This document shows positions 37,459-49,285 of a stretch of 64,000 bases of DNA, in pieces. Position numbers and translations under genes: made by a program. This stretch comes from Sialis fuliginosa (lineage: Eukaryota; Arthropoda; Insecta; Megaloptera; Sialidae): NCBI GenBank assembly GCA_961205875.1, contig OY540819.1, positions 4,776,501 through 4,840,500 of the forward strand, given 5' to 3'. Under the pieces are notes generated by a model, which had not been told where the DNA came from, did not search any database, and saw nothing but the letters and a program-made list of their open reading frames with translations. Within the stretch, counting starts at the first letter, position 1; each line of letters opens with the position of its first letter.

Positions 37459-38440
37459 CTGAAAATAACAAAAATGTATTATTAGTCTACAATACTATTG
37501 TATGTATGTACATAGTTTGTTTTTTGTATACACGTATGATTTATTGTATTTCTTTTATTTTATTTGTTTTTTTTTGTGTGTAATCTATTACAAATTCAAA
37601 TACTTTGTAAAAAGTACACAATATAATTGTTTATATTTATTATAAAATGATATTTTCAAAATAAAATCTGATAGCCCACAGGCCGTAGTTTATTCAAATT
37701 TATTGTACACAAATTTTCTATATGCTAATTTATAATAGTCTGTTTTTAAGCAATATTCAGGGTTCGAAATATCTGATAAGTAGCCAATAACTATCTCATA
37801 ATTTTGCATTCTATGTTCGAAATTATCGGGTAATTTCGAAGTTTATTTTAAGTTATACTATCTTCAAAGTAATGTTAATTAAAATCAAGTTTAATATAAT
37901 TTAATATAGGATGTGGAAAAGCTATTACTTATAAATATTGGATATGCGTACTGTAAGCTTTATTTAAAAAATAACAATTTATTTTGTTTTTATAGTAATA
38001 ATATACCGGTTTAATTAATAGAATACAATTAGATTAACTTCTTTTCAGTAATACAAATAATTACTTTAAATTCAAGATTATTTAGTTATATTCATTCCAT
38101 GATGTTTTATCCCTTTCTCCCCCTCTTTGTCTACATAAAACAATTACACCTATATCGTAATTACTAATGTAACATTGTCCGTGAGAATCTGTTCCCCATG
38201 TTCCCATGTATATTTGATTTGTTTGAAAGTTTCCAAACGCCAGAACGTGTTGAAAGTAATTTATTCACGGGAACAGTTTATTACGTGTTCTCTTGAATTT
38301 ATTATGACTGTTCTTCATGCAACCAATAAGCTTCTAATCGTAAGAAGCGACTTTTCGGCTGACGTCTCATCGCACGATTCTTTGAATAAACTAACATAAT
38401 GTTATATTTAATTCAAATTAATTATTTTTAAGCTATAGTA

Positions 38441-40719
38441 CAGGGTGAGTCATATCAGGTGGAACAAACTTGAACCGTGGATTGAGAAAAATATTTTAAG
38501 CAAAAAAATTATATAAACATGTGTCCGGAAATATGTCATGAGGGGGCTACAGCCCTCCAAGAATTTTATTCAAAATTAGTTTTTATTTAATATCTGGAGA
38601 ACCCATTATACTAAAGTTATGAAATTTGATACGGGCAGTGGCGTCACTAGGGGGGTGCGGGGGGTGCGGACCGCACCGGGTGACACCATCACAAGGGGTG
38701 ACACCCAAATGCAAAACATCACTATCTACGATTCTGTCACCCCATGAAATTATTCTTATGCATTGTTTCACCTCAGCCGGCCCAGCGCACTATGGAAAAT
38801 TTATTAACAACAACATATCATAAATGTTTTTTACTAAAGTCCCTACATACATTATATTTTAATTTTATTTATTAGTTTAATGGTCAATCTTTATTCTTTA
38901 CTATAATGCAGGAATTTCACATAATTTTATGTAAAAAGACTATTTTTCAATTCAAACCTGTTCGCTTCATCACTTTAAAAGTTAATTTTCTATAAAACTT
39001 TGTAGGAATATGTATAATGTATTATATATTTCTGAAAAGCTCATCTTATGGAGATTTTAGGACAATTTTACGTTTTTAATTATACGGTTCAGTTAACGAT
39101 TAATTAATTGAACAATAAAATAAGGGAGAAAAGAAAATTCTTCAAGTTCACCGAGGCATTTGGCAGTCACCCACGCTTCCAACGCTTTATATTTAATATA
39201 GATTTGTAGCTTAGGTGTTCATTCTAAACATTTATAAGAATTAGGTGCAGAAACGTGCGGTTTCCGAAGTTATCGGGAAAAAATTCAGGAAACGGAAAAC
39301 TGCAATTTATCGTGGTTTAAAATTTTGTCTATTTATAGCAATAGTTTGGTGTACCTATGTTTTTTAATTTATAATCAATTATTTATTGATACCACGGCCT
39401 TATAGTAATTTTGCACTCATTTTGCGGTGAAAATGTTATCGGCAATTAATGCACACTGCACTTTCTGTAGTCATTCTCACTACGATTTATAAAAAAAGAG
39501 TTATTTCAAAATTGTTTATTGTATTTTAGGAGACCTATCAATAAATAACACCCCACTCAATGGGGTAAGTGGGAAAAAGTGTGAGTTCACTTTTCAGTCT
39601 ATAAAAGGGGGGGTCCAAAATATTTTTAACAATGTTCGTTATAATTTTCAGTGAATGTACTAATTAAAAGCTACATCCTGGAATTTTTTCAGATTTTTTT
39701 TATTGATGGCTTAGAAAATAGAGGGGGGGGGGGACGCTTTTATAATGACTTTAAAGAGTAAATAAATCGTGATTGAAGGGTTAATGTATCAAAATACATG
39801 TTTTGTTGAATTTTAGGAGACCTTTCTAACGACACCCCACTCAATGGGGTAGGTAAAATTTTTTTGAGGGGGGTGACACCATGAGTTACCGCACTGGGTG
39901 ACACCAACCCTAGTGACGCCACTGGATACGGGGTTTAGTATTAATAAGTATTATTGATTTCCAGTATTAACCAATTATAATTTAGACCAGGGCTGTATGG
40001 AGTCAGTAGGCCCATCGATTTTTATCTAGTATTTTTTTGTTCTTTAATTTTTTCCTGAGTTAAACATTTGATTAAGACTCTATGACACAAAATACACAAA
40101 AATATACATAGCTTTATATTCTTGTTCTATAATAAAAAAGAAGACAAATTTTTTTATACATATACCTCCAAAAATTCACCCTTATCAACAAATAAACATT
40201 TAAAGTATCGCTTTTTAGTTCTGTTAGTAAAGTACTTGTAACAGTGATAGAACTGGAAATAGGTCTAAGAGGACGCTTATTAGTGATATATGTACATGAA
40301 CTTATTTTCTTACCTTTAATTATAGAATAAGAATATAAATTTATTTTGTGTAATTTGAAGCTTCCGTATTAAGTAAAATTCTGCATGCTTTCCTTTGCAT
40401 CGATATTTTTCGTAAACGGTTTATCCTATGATAAATGAGCAAAGTATATTTTTGTGTATTTTGTGTTACATAATCTTATTAAAACGTCTAACTCAGTAAA
40501 AAATTAAAGAACAATAAAATACTAGATACTAGATTAAGATTACTGTAACACAATGGGTTCTCAAGATATTAAATAAAAACCAATTTTGAATAAAATCTTT
40601 GGAGGGCTGTAGCCCCCTCACGAAAATTTATCGGACATATGTTCATATAATGTTTTTTGCTTAAAATATTTTTCTCAATCCACGGTTCAAGTTTTTTCCA
40701 CCTGATATGACTCACCCTG
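38441..40719. mobile_element. TA-flanked fold-back element split by a hAT-type insertion
   Basis: Inverted ends CAGGGTGAGTCATATCAGGT and ACCTGATATGACTCACCCTG match exactly, with TA outside (38439-38440, 40720-40721). Arms share TTGAACCGTGGATTGAGAAA-type sequence and the GAGGGGGCTACAGCCCTCC block. Removing the 38636-39924 insert and one copy of its duplication restores about 980 bp that aligns with the 30.8-kb relative. Confidence 0.87.
38636..39924. mobile_element. hAT-type element nested in the fold-back element
   Basis: Ends CAGTGGCGTCACTAGG and CCTAGTGACGCCACTG are exact inverted copies, flanked by a perfect 8-bp duplication GATACGGG (38628-38635, 39925-39932). Inner motifs GGGTGACACC and CACCCCACTCAATGGGGT recur. 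The 1289-bp body has no transposase frame. Part of it is shared, inverted, with the repeat at 17.5 kb. Confidence 0.9.
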
Positions 40720-40906
40720 TATATAAATGAAAAATATGTAGGTTATGTGTTTCTGAATTTCGATTAAATGTAGCAATTCTTAGATTCACGCTAGGTGACC
40801 AAGTCGCATTCATTTCCAAAATTATTTTGTTTTGAATATAAAATTAATGCTTTACGATTTGGCTGTCTAGTATGAAATAAATCTTAACCTGTACTTAAAT
40901 ACTGAC

Positions 40907-41114
40907 CTACTACTTGCAGGTAGCCCTGACGTGATCTCATGGGGTCGGTGTTGACCTGGCACATATACCAGCCGCGGTCTTCTTCCTGCACGTTGCGGAT
41001 GTGCAGGTACCACGAACGGTGATCGTTAAACGAGAGCGTGATCCGTGGATTCTGCGTGATCACGCTGTGATGGATCGACAAGATTGTCTGTGTGTCCACT
41101 CGCACCCACGCCAC
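40907..41114 (-). CDS. DIP-family gene, exon for second half of Ig1
   Basis: A 208-nt exon, acceptor TTTCAG before GTGGCG and donor GTCAGT. It encodes 69 residues, starting VAWVRVDTQTILSIHHSVIT and closing with EDRGWYMCQVNTDPMRSRQG then YLQVV. WYMC carries the second Ig1 cysteine, and the tryptophan in VAWV is the core Ig tryptophan. The NTDPM motif followed by GYL and a VV end is typical of DIP first Ig domains, the domain that in known DIPs contacts Dpr proteins. GC content is far above the flanking introns. The exon ends in phase 1; its last G joins TA of the next exon to give valine. Confidence 0.95.
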
Positions 41115-41882
41115 CTGAAATGAATCAGAAGTGTGTAAATTAGAATTTATATTTAATTAGTATATTCATATATAGCAGTTTTAAACGTCTAGTCCGCGGT
41201 AATATTTTCAGTGATCTTTTTAAGATATAAAAATTGTAAAAGGGTGAACAAAAATTAAAGACAATAAGAAATTTCTTGTGATGAAAGCTATTATTAACAA
41301 ATATAATTTAAGTAAGGTAGTGAAATATTTCATACTACACTTATACTAAAACTTATTTGTGTGAATGGAAATTTTCAGTATTTTTATAAATCAAAATAGC
41401 ATGGCTTGGCCATAAAATGCACACCCCTCAGACTTTTGAAACTATCGTTTTTTGAAGCATGTTTCAAAAAATGTTAATTTTCTTATTTGCTCTCATTTCT
41501 TGTAAATTTGTAAAAAATGATGTTAATCACTTTCAAGTAATATGTTTTCTTAAAACAATTTGTCATAAAATAATAAATAAATACAGAACCTGAAAAACAT
41601 GTTCCACAAATAATAAATAACACATTTTAATTTATCAAATATACGTTAATCCTACAATTATAACTATTCGGAATTAACATTAAATTTCAACAAACACAAT
41701 TCAAAATACCAACAATGAAACATTTGAAATTCATAACACAGATATCCAGATGATTATTACCTTCGTATATTTTCATAGAAAAACGTATCAAACAATAATT
41801 GACAATAACATAATTTAATAAATACAAAATTTAAATGTGCATTTTTGAGCTATAATGCTATAATGACAGATGTAAATTGTAA

Positions 41883-42575
41883 AGCCGCGATTACACTATG
41901 TAGCAAAACCTGCTACATAACAAATGTTATATAACTTTTGCTATAAGTACGAAAACGGAAAAATGTCAAATGTTACATGTAGCAGTTTTTGGTGCTACAT
42001 ATAACAAAATCTGCTACATATAGCAAGATTTATGTTTTCCATCCAGAGTAGGTAAAGATCAAAGAAAAATAAGCTACATGTAACTTTTGCTATATGTAGC
42101 AAGTACTACAAGTAGTTTTGGTTCTCTAGCATCTGCTTCATGTAGCAGTTTCTATCATTCGAGTTCAAGCGGTGATATTTATATGTCTTATGTGTCTATG
42201 TCTACAACGGTTTTTTCATTTTTAATAAAGCTTTCATAATGGAAAAGTCATGCAAAGTCATCTGCATTTAAGTCTTTCAGCAAATCACTTCAACTGTATT
42301 TTTCTCTAGCTAATAATAACGGCCGAACCCAAAACCTACGTTTCCTTCTATGACATGCCAAAAATATCGTAATAGCTGCCGCTAGCATTAAGTCTTTCCT
42401 CCTCGACATCTTCAATCAGACTGAATGTTATATAACTTTTGCTACATGTAACACAGTATCATTTGAGTACAATTTGAAAAATATAGCAAATGTTTTATAA
42501 CATTTGCTATATGTAGCACTGCTACATATAGCAAATGTTATATAGCAGATTTTACTAAATAGTGTAAATGCGGCT
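41883..42575. mobile_element. PIF/Harbinger-type element loaded with ATGTAGCA motifs
   Basis: Ends AGCCGCGATTACACTATGTA and its near complement at 42550-42575 lie between TAA triplets (41880-41882, 42576-42578), the PIF/Harbinger target type. Inside, about ten copies of ATGTAGCA or its complement TGCTACAT occur near both ends in both orientations, several forming GCTACATGTAGC-like palindromes. No coding in 693 bp. Confidence 0.78.
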
Positions 42576-43113
42576 TAAGTAGATGTATAAAACATGTCAG
42601 TTCACGCAATGGTCGCGCCTAACGGATATTTTTCAAACTTTCCTGAACAACTATGTATATATTTGCCAAAAATTTTGACGTTAAAAAACACAAAAATATT
42701 CAAATAAACTCCTTACTTCTAGTTATCCGATTTGGCTGAGTTTTAATAGGGTTCTATTCTGCAAATAGATGAAGCGAATTTAAAAGGTTTGATGTTAATT
42801 TATAACGTATTGCGAGCTGCAGTTTGTTGCCGTGGTGTAAAAATAGGTCTAAAACGACAAATTGAACTTTGTTTATATTTTTTATGACAGAAAATTAAAA
42901 CCAATCGGTATTAAATTAAGTGAATATGGAGACTGTAATGTTCTCATTTAGAAAATGTAAACATGTAAGGAGGTTACTGAAGAAATTTAATATATAATGC
43001 TCATTTTATCAAATTTCATACGAAAAAAATAATGGGATGAGAGTATTACCACACTGCAAAGCATGCTTATATATGAGGCAAACTTTAGTATTATTAAGCC
43101 GAACCTGTTAGAG

Positions 43114-43319
43114 CAGCAGTTCTTAAACTTATATGGTCTAGGGACCCCCTATTGAACAATTATTTTTCATGGAATCCCTTTCTCCGGACAGAAAAACAAA
43201 GAAGGTCGTTAGATACTAATTATTTATACAATGGTAAATAGAAATGTAAAAGTACTTTAATTTATGCCATGGACCCTCATTAAAAGTTCATGTAGTGGAC
43301 TCTAGTTTAAGAACCACTG
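43114..43319. mobile_element. hAT-type miniature element, copy 2
   Basis: A 206-bp element from CAGCAGTTCTTAAACTT to AAGAACCACTG. Flanking octamers TGTTAGAG and TGCTAGAG match at seven of eight positions, as expected for an aged hAT duplication. It aligns with 19537-19741. Confidence 0.8.
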
Positions 43320-44059
43320 TGCTAGAGAATGTTTCAATGAACAAAATTATTTTTAAATGTAACTACAACTATTAAAAAGATTATATGGGTTTCTTTCTTC
43401 GAACCCGAACCTAAAAAAGTTATGTTCTTTTTATGCATTTTTGTAACTAAACTAGAAACCGAACAGATCATTATACATATATTGAACTCGAACCAAAAAT
43501 ACATTGATATCAAATGTCGAGTTTTAATGAATCCAATTTAATATACATATTATTATAAACATTTCATTATATACCTATTCGAAATAATTAGAATATAATT
43601 AAATTACAAGTACCGTAAAAATTATAATACTAATTTTAATAAATTAATATCAAGATTTAATCATTAAGAAAATTAATATGACAAAGATGCGTCAATCACG
43701 AAGTTTTTACATAGTAGCTTCGAAATCAAAGTGAAATTTTCATACCAAAGGTAGATTTAAGAGACAAGTTAAAGTCTCGCGATTTAATTAATGGTACAAT
43801 TAATCTGTACACCCGCTGAAGTGTGATTTATTTTGATAAAACGTTTAAAATTCTTATGTCTGCCTCCTTGTCATTCACTTGCAGTACTTTAATGGCTTTT
43901 TGAATATTGTTGTTCTTATTAATATAAGAGCCAATCATTTTTGTTGGCGTGAAACATACAAAAGATTTTTAGTATAAGCCTCTGGTTTGATACAGTATTA
44001 ACATAATCGATCAATTATTACATTGGTTCTAAAACTTTTTTTTTAAACAAAACAACATG

Positions 44060-44522
44060 ATAAGGATCTGACTTCAGTCTTGGATCATACCCCAGTATTG
44101 GATTCTTCTTTAATTAAGTGTGCTGAATTAAATGGCTTAATTTGATGATAAACGGCCAATGGAAGTCAAAATGGTGGACATTTAAACTAACTATTAGTGT
44201 AATCTATTTATTCATTATTATATTATCTTAGTATCTGCTTTACATTGTTTACAATTTTACGATTCTTTATTTTATATCTTTTTTGTCGTAGTATTTACCA
44301 TTTTGTAATAATTAGCAAGTGTCCAGCACTAGATACTCATTGCTGGTTTTACTTTATCCATTACTGGAGAAGAAAATAAATAAAATAAAAGACTATAATG
44401 TAAAATCAAACCATATTTGTAGACTTTGGTAATTACAAATTGATTAAATAAAGAGGTATTTGTTTTATTAGTAACATGAATTAATGAGAATTACAAAAAA
44501 TAAGACTTGTGCCAGTACCATA
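44060..44522 (+). mobile_element. 0.45-kb repeat family, copy C
   Basis: Its left end ATAAGGATCTGACTTCAGTC and right end GACTTGTGCCAGTACCATAT are imperfect inverted copies. It aligns in the same orientation with copy D 465 bp further on, and inverted with copy A. Shared phrases: TTGGATCATACCCCAGTATT, TGGTTTTACTTTATCCA. Confidence 0.75.
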
Positions 44523-44986
44523 TATTTTTTTTGAATATCTTTTCAATAAATAAAATATATATTTGTATACTTTTCTTCATGTAAAAATTTCATTGTTTTT
44601 TTTTTTTTTTGTGAAACATACATAAATAAGTTTGATATATTAGGTACATACATATGCATGAATAGATAATATTAATGTAGGCATTCTATATATCCAATAG
44701 CTGTCATTGAATATAGCGCTTGTTTTTTCCATCTCACCTTATCTGTAAAATGACAAGATGCGAATGTCAACTTGTTGAAATATCTCGACGTATTCATCTT
44801 TTACTGGAAGAAAACAAAGTTGTGGAGCGTGTCAAGGTGAAGTGTGGCGTTCTACCATACCTCATAACTTCCTCGTATAACTGCTTCACACTTTTTTTAT
44901 TCAACAACTTCATACGTACATGTGTTTAAAAAAATTATATTTGTATATTTATGTAGTGTTCTTACATAGTTCTTGGGAATTTGCAA

Positions 44987-45470
44987 ATAAGGTACTGGCG
45001 ACAGTCTTGAATCATACCCCAGTGTTGGATTCTTGTTTATTAAATGTATTAATCATAATCTATAGACACTTAACCATAAAATAGCTTAATTTGATGACAA
45101 TCCGTCAATGGGTGTCAAAATTGTGAACATTTAAACTAATTGTAAACGTAATTTATTTATTAGTTTTTATATTATCATAGTATTTGCTTTCCATTTTTTT
45201 AAAATTTTACTATTCTTTATTTTATAACTTTTGTAACGTAATACTTATCATTTTGTCAAATGTCCATCACTAGATACCCATTACTGGTTTTACTTTATCC
45301 AAAATAAAAAGCTATAATAAAAAAAACTATATTTGCAGACTTAATTAAATTGATTTAATAAAGAGGTACATTTTTTAAGTAACACGAAAATTACAAAAAA
45401 TAATCCTATAAATCCTAAAAACAGTATAGCTTGCTCTTTAAGAGTCCAAGACTGATGCCAGTGCCTTATT
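44987..45470 (+). mobile_element. 0.45-kb repeat family, copy D
   Basis: Ends AATAAGGTACTGGCGACAGT and GATGCCAGTGCCTTATT are inverted copies. This is the best-preserved copy with both ends. It is a direct neighbour of copy C, in the same orientation. No coding. Confidence 0.78.
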
Positions 45471-45979
45471 TAAATTGCTATCAATATTACACAAGATTGT
45501 ACCTATTTTTTTTTTAAATTAAATGCTTCATCCGAATGTATTATTGGTTTGAAATTTTGTTCTTGACATTATTTAAAGTTTTTACAATTATAACTACTGA
45601 AAAAACAACTTGCCTCGGATTGTGGAATAATTTCTATTGGTGTTTATAGCCCAACCCGAGCGACTAACTTAGAATATTAATTAATATTATATTATTAATA
45701 TTAATGATTTATTAATTAAGTTGAAGCTTGAATCAACTCTTATGTATTAATTACACGGAATTAATTATAATATTTAAATGAAATTTTCTGCGAATGTAAT
45801 TATAATTGGGTAATTATATATACAACAACACATTAACATATTTACGCCAATCTTACAAATTACAAAATAAAATAACGTTCTATTTAAACAAACATCACCC
45901 ACGTACCTTTCTATATTTACATATTTATGTTAAAACCCATCAAATATGTATAAGATAAAAAAGATTTGTCAGTCTCTTC

Positions 45980-46640
45980 TCAGGTGAGACATTAGCAACA
46001 AACCGTAAACACGTGCACGAAACAGATTAAAGCCAACCTGAGATGGAAACAACAGAGTCGCATTTTAAAACGTACGAGATCTGTCGAATGATATACAAGT
46101 TCTATATCAATTGTGATAGTTGACTCGAGATAGAAGAAGAAGAAGAAGGGGTCGGTAGGCGTCCTGATGGATTGCCTCAAGCAGTGTTATTGGATTGTGC
46201 AAACGACAAGGGACCAAAAGCGTCTGAAAATCGAGTTTGCAATACGTAAAATCGGTACGATTTATATCTACCGAAATCGAGAAATAATAACATTAGTGTA
46301 CACCCTGTTATATATTAACAATAAACTGAGAGGTGGAAAGAAAACAAACTTGAAAATGGAAGTGCAAAGGGTGAGAGAATTGTTCGTGAGCTGAATTCGC
46401 CGCGAGGTTTTTTGGGTCTCGGAGGACTGCCAACGTGCACGGCTTTACTGATTCGCCCGTCGATACGATGGGTTTGTATTCGTTTTACCTCCAGTAGTAC
46501 TACTTTGGACTGTACACGCCGTTATTGAATTTGTCATTGTCTGCGCGCATCTGGTGTACAACGCCAGTCGACCGATTGGCTTCTTTCACACGGACAATGT
46601 TCTTTATAACATTCAATTTGTACTCTCTTGGATACAATGA
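45980..46640. promoter_or_regulatory. GC-richer, apparently unique intronic block
   Basis: Base composition is well above the intron average and I see no second copy in the window. Short frames on both strands have no family match. A conserved intronic enhancer is possible but untested; no promoter consensus is evident. Confidence 0.2.
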
Positions 46641-46735
46641 AGAACTGGCGATAAGGGTCTTAATATTTAGAAATATGCGAAATACCATACATTTATAATC
46701 AAATACAAATCCCCTAACCATAAAAATTGTAAAAG

Positions 46736-46786
46736 TTTAGACTTACACGTGTTTCAATAGCAATGCTATCATCATCAGAGTCCTAA
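46736..46786 (-). ncRNA. Candidate hammerhead-ribozyme-like motif, best of three
   Basis: On the minus strand: stem I GGACT (46783-46779), core CTGATGA (46778-46772), one base, stem II ATAGC/GCTAT with loop ATT, GAAA (46755-46752), self-complementary stem III ACACGTGT (46752-46745), A at 46744 as the cleavage base, then AGTC (46743-46740) and T46739 pairing back to GGACT, the last pair a wobble. All required core positions of a type I hammerhead are present. The one-base bulge before stem II is non-standard, but shared with the two other motifs in this window. Penelope-like elements commonly carry such motifs. Confidence 0.6.
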
Positions 46787-47939
46787 AGACACTATAAAAA
46801 TAATAATAAATAAATAAAATATTCATTAGAATATTAATTCTTAATCCTTATTTTTCATAGAGAGCCTTAGAGTAAGGTTTTCACATACGTAAGGAACTTA
46901 TTTAGCCTGTTATGACACTATACCTATGAAGAAAAGATATAGTACTAATAACACATTACCTAGCGTTGTTACCATATTGCTCAATCGCACTTAAAAAAAT
47001 CAATTGTTTTGAATTATAAAACTAATTAATAATAAATGTTTTATATTATCTTTAAAAGTATTTCAGTGATAATTGATTAACAGAGAAACGTCTATTTGGA
47101 ATTATCATCTTTTTTACATACCAAATTCAACTGTAATTTAAAGCATATTTTGTATATTATAAATTTTCAACTGACGCCTCTGGGATCATATGCATGGAAA
47201 TGACGTGTAAGTTAAAAACTATACCACATATCACTAGAGTACCCTCAAACCGCAATTTGTTTAACTGCCATAATACTGTAATATTAAACCAGTAAAAAAA
47301 TTATTTATATCAAAAAAATAAATTTCTTTTTATAAATGAATAAACAAAATTGTACCGTGTGAAACAGTTTAACTTGTAGAAATGTCTGTTCTCTTGTTGC
47401 ATTACCTTAAGAGATTCGTAGCTACAAAAAATCTTTACAGATATTTCTGGTTCATTAATGGCTCCATTGCAACCAACATTAAAAAATACGTTTTTATGAA
47501 TAATGGATGCTATAAATTAACTAAATTTATTTTATGTTCAACGCAATAAAACTAAATATAATACATAACGCTAATAAAAAATATTGAATATTATGTATTA
47601 AAATCACTCACATTCTTGCGATTAGTAAAATTAAAATAAAATAATATTGCAAAATTCTTTCGTGATCAATAAAATTCTGTGTTGTAATAAAATGCGTTGT
47701 TAACAGTAAGTAAAAACCAAAAGTTCTTATAAACGTATAAATATCCCATTATTTCCATGTTATTAATAGCAACTTTAATATTCTACGTACACGCATACTT
47801 AGAAGTGTAACAACTTGTTCAATTCTATGTTGTTTTCAGTTTGGCTTTACTTATAAGGTTAATTAAATTTATATATTAATAATAATAAGATACTAAAATA
47901 ACATCGTATTTACTATATTGTGCAAATGATTCTATAAAT

Positions 47940-48560
47940 ATGCTTATAATTTTATAACTAAAAAAAGTATTTTTGTTTCGTTCATGGTTTTTACTTCCAT
48001 GTTCTGAAAGAAATGGAAGTATTGTAATACCATCGAAAAATCGTGTCCGAGAAAATGACAAATTCTGATTGTACTAACTTCAAAATGTAAAGAAAAGTTA
48101 ATTTCCGCATGACGGCTGTGCGTGTGTTTGTGTGCCTGTGTGTCAGGATGTAGATTTTTCTTTCGTTCACGATAACTACTGTACAAATGCACTGATCTGA
48201 ATTATTTTTGGAGAAAATGTTTGTCTCAGTGAGTACTCCAGACCTATTGATTTTGGTGCTAATCGGATCAGGGGTTTTGGAAATATTCCAAATTTTGAAA
48301 ACTTTTTTCGTCTAAAAAGTGAACATAGCGAGTATTATCTCACTAATTTTGATAAGATTTGGTACATTTACAGTTAAATTGAATCTAAGGGACATTTATT
48401 ATTTGTACGTGCCTAAACAGCCATTAAAGGGGTGAAAAACACACTTAAAATTTGAATTTTAAATACTAATTAATACGTCATTAATTCATGTTGCCTTGGA
48501 AACAAATGCAACTAAATTCAGATTGTCAAATTAGTTGTTCTACGAATGTGTATTATGTTT
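47940..48560 (-). repeat. Dispersed-repeat fragment
   Basis: The stretch mentions typical repeat phrases on the minus strand (CATTTTCTCGGACACGAT). Its right part (48478-48560, ATTAATTCATGTTGCCTTGG then AAACAAAT) has a related copy at 54365-54430. Ends and class unknown. Confidence 0.4.
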
Positions 48561-49285
48561 TTCACATTATATATTTATATACAAATGGCAATAACTGCTG
48601 AAACCGTCGTAAGTATATATGTTTTTTATGTATTACGTTTATATTCATAGTAGTAGATTATATTAATAAAATATTTTTCAAAAAATTTATATTTAAAAAT
48701 TATTTAAAAAGATAGAAAGAACATGGAAGTCATGTATGGTTCTCCATACCGATATTTAATATAAAACAATCAGTAAGTTTTTTTTTTTAATTTTTGGTGC
48801 TAGACTCCTGTTCAAAAAGTTATATACATACGTAAATTAGAAGACGGTTTAACATATTCTCACCTTTATTTGATGATTTTACCATATTTCAGGTATAATT
48901 TAAGAACATCAAAATTAAAATTTTACACTGTTCGAAAGTTTTACTTATGTCCGATATTATAAAAGAGATAACTTTGTTAGCTAGCAAGCACTTTTCAAAT
49001 GGGTTATCTATGGATTAGTTATGGCATTTAGAGCAGTGATGCATCATCTTATTATAACACAGTTGGCAAATCAACCGTTGGTGTTTATTTACCACGCGTA
49101 CGTGTACAGTTTTTTGGATTTATAACTAAAAATATTATGTATATTGTATATATACCATACAAAAACCTTTTTCAAAAATAGTATAATGCTATCAAGAAAA
49201 TTCTACATATTTCCCGTAGATATGTACATGTATATTTTAGTTCGTCGTTTCTAAAAATAAATCAGAGAAAAATATATTTGCTTAC

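Larger units (their letters stand above)
37459..40906. other. 3.4-kb intron between Ig1 and Ig2
   Basis: Two thirds of this intron is the nested element pair at 38.44-40.72 kb. The part from 37.46 to 38.44 kb is AT-rich with nothing recognised. Confidence 0.5.
41115..49285. other. 8.2-kb intron within Ig1
   Basis: It holds the Harbinger-type element at 41.9 kb, the hAT-type copy at 43.1 kb, repeat copies C and D, the GC-richer block at 46.0-46.6 kb and the hammerhead-like motif at 46.76 kb. Between 46.8 and 47.9 kb I see nothing recognisable. Confidence 0.5.
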
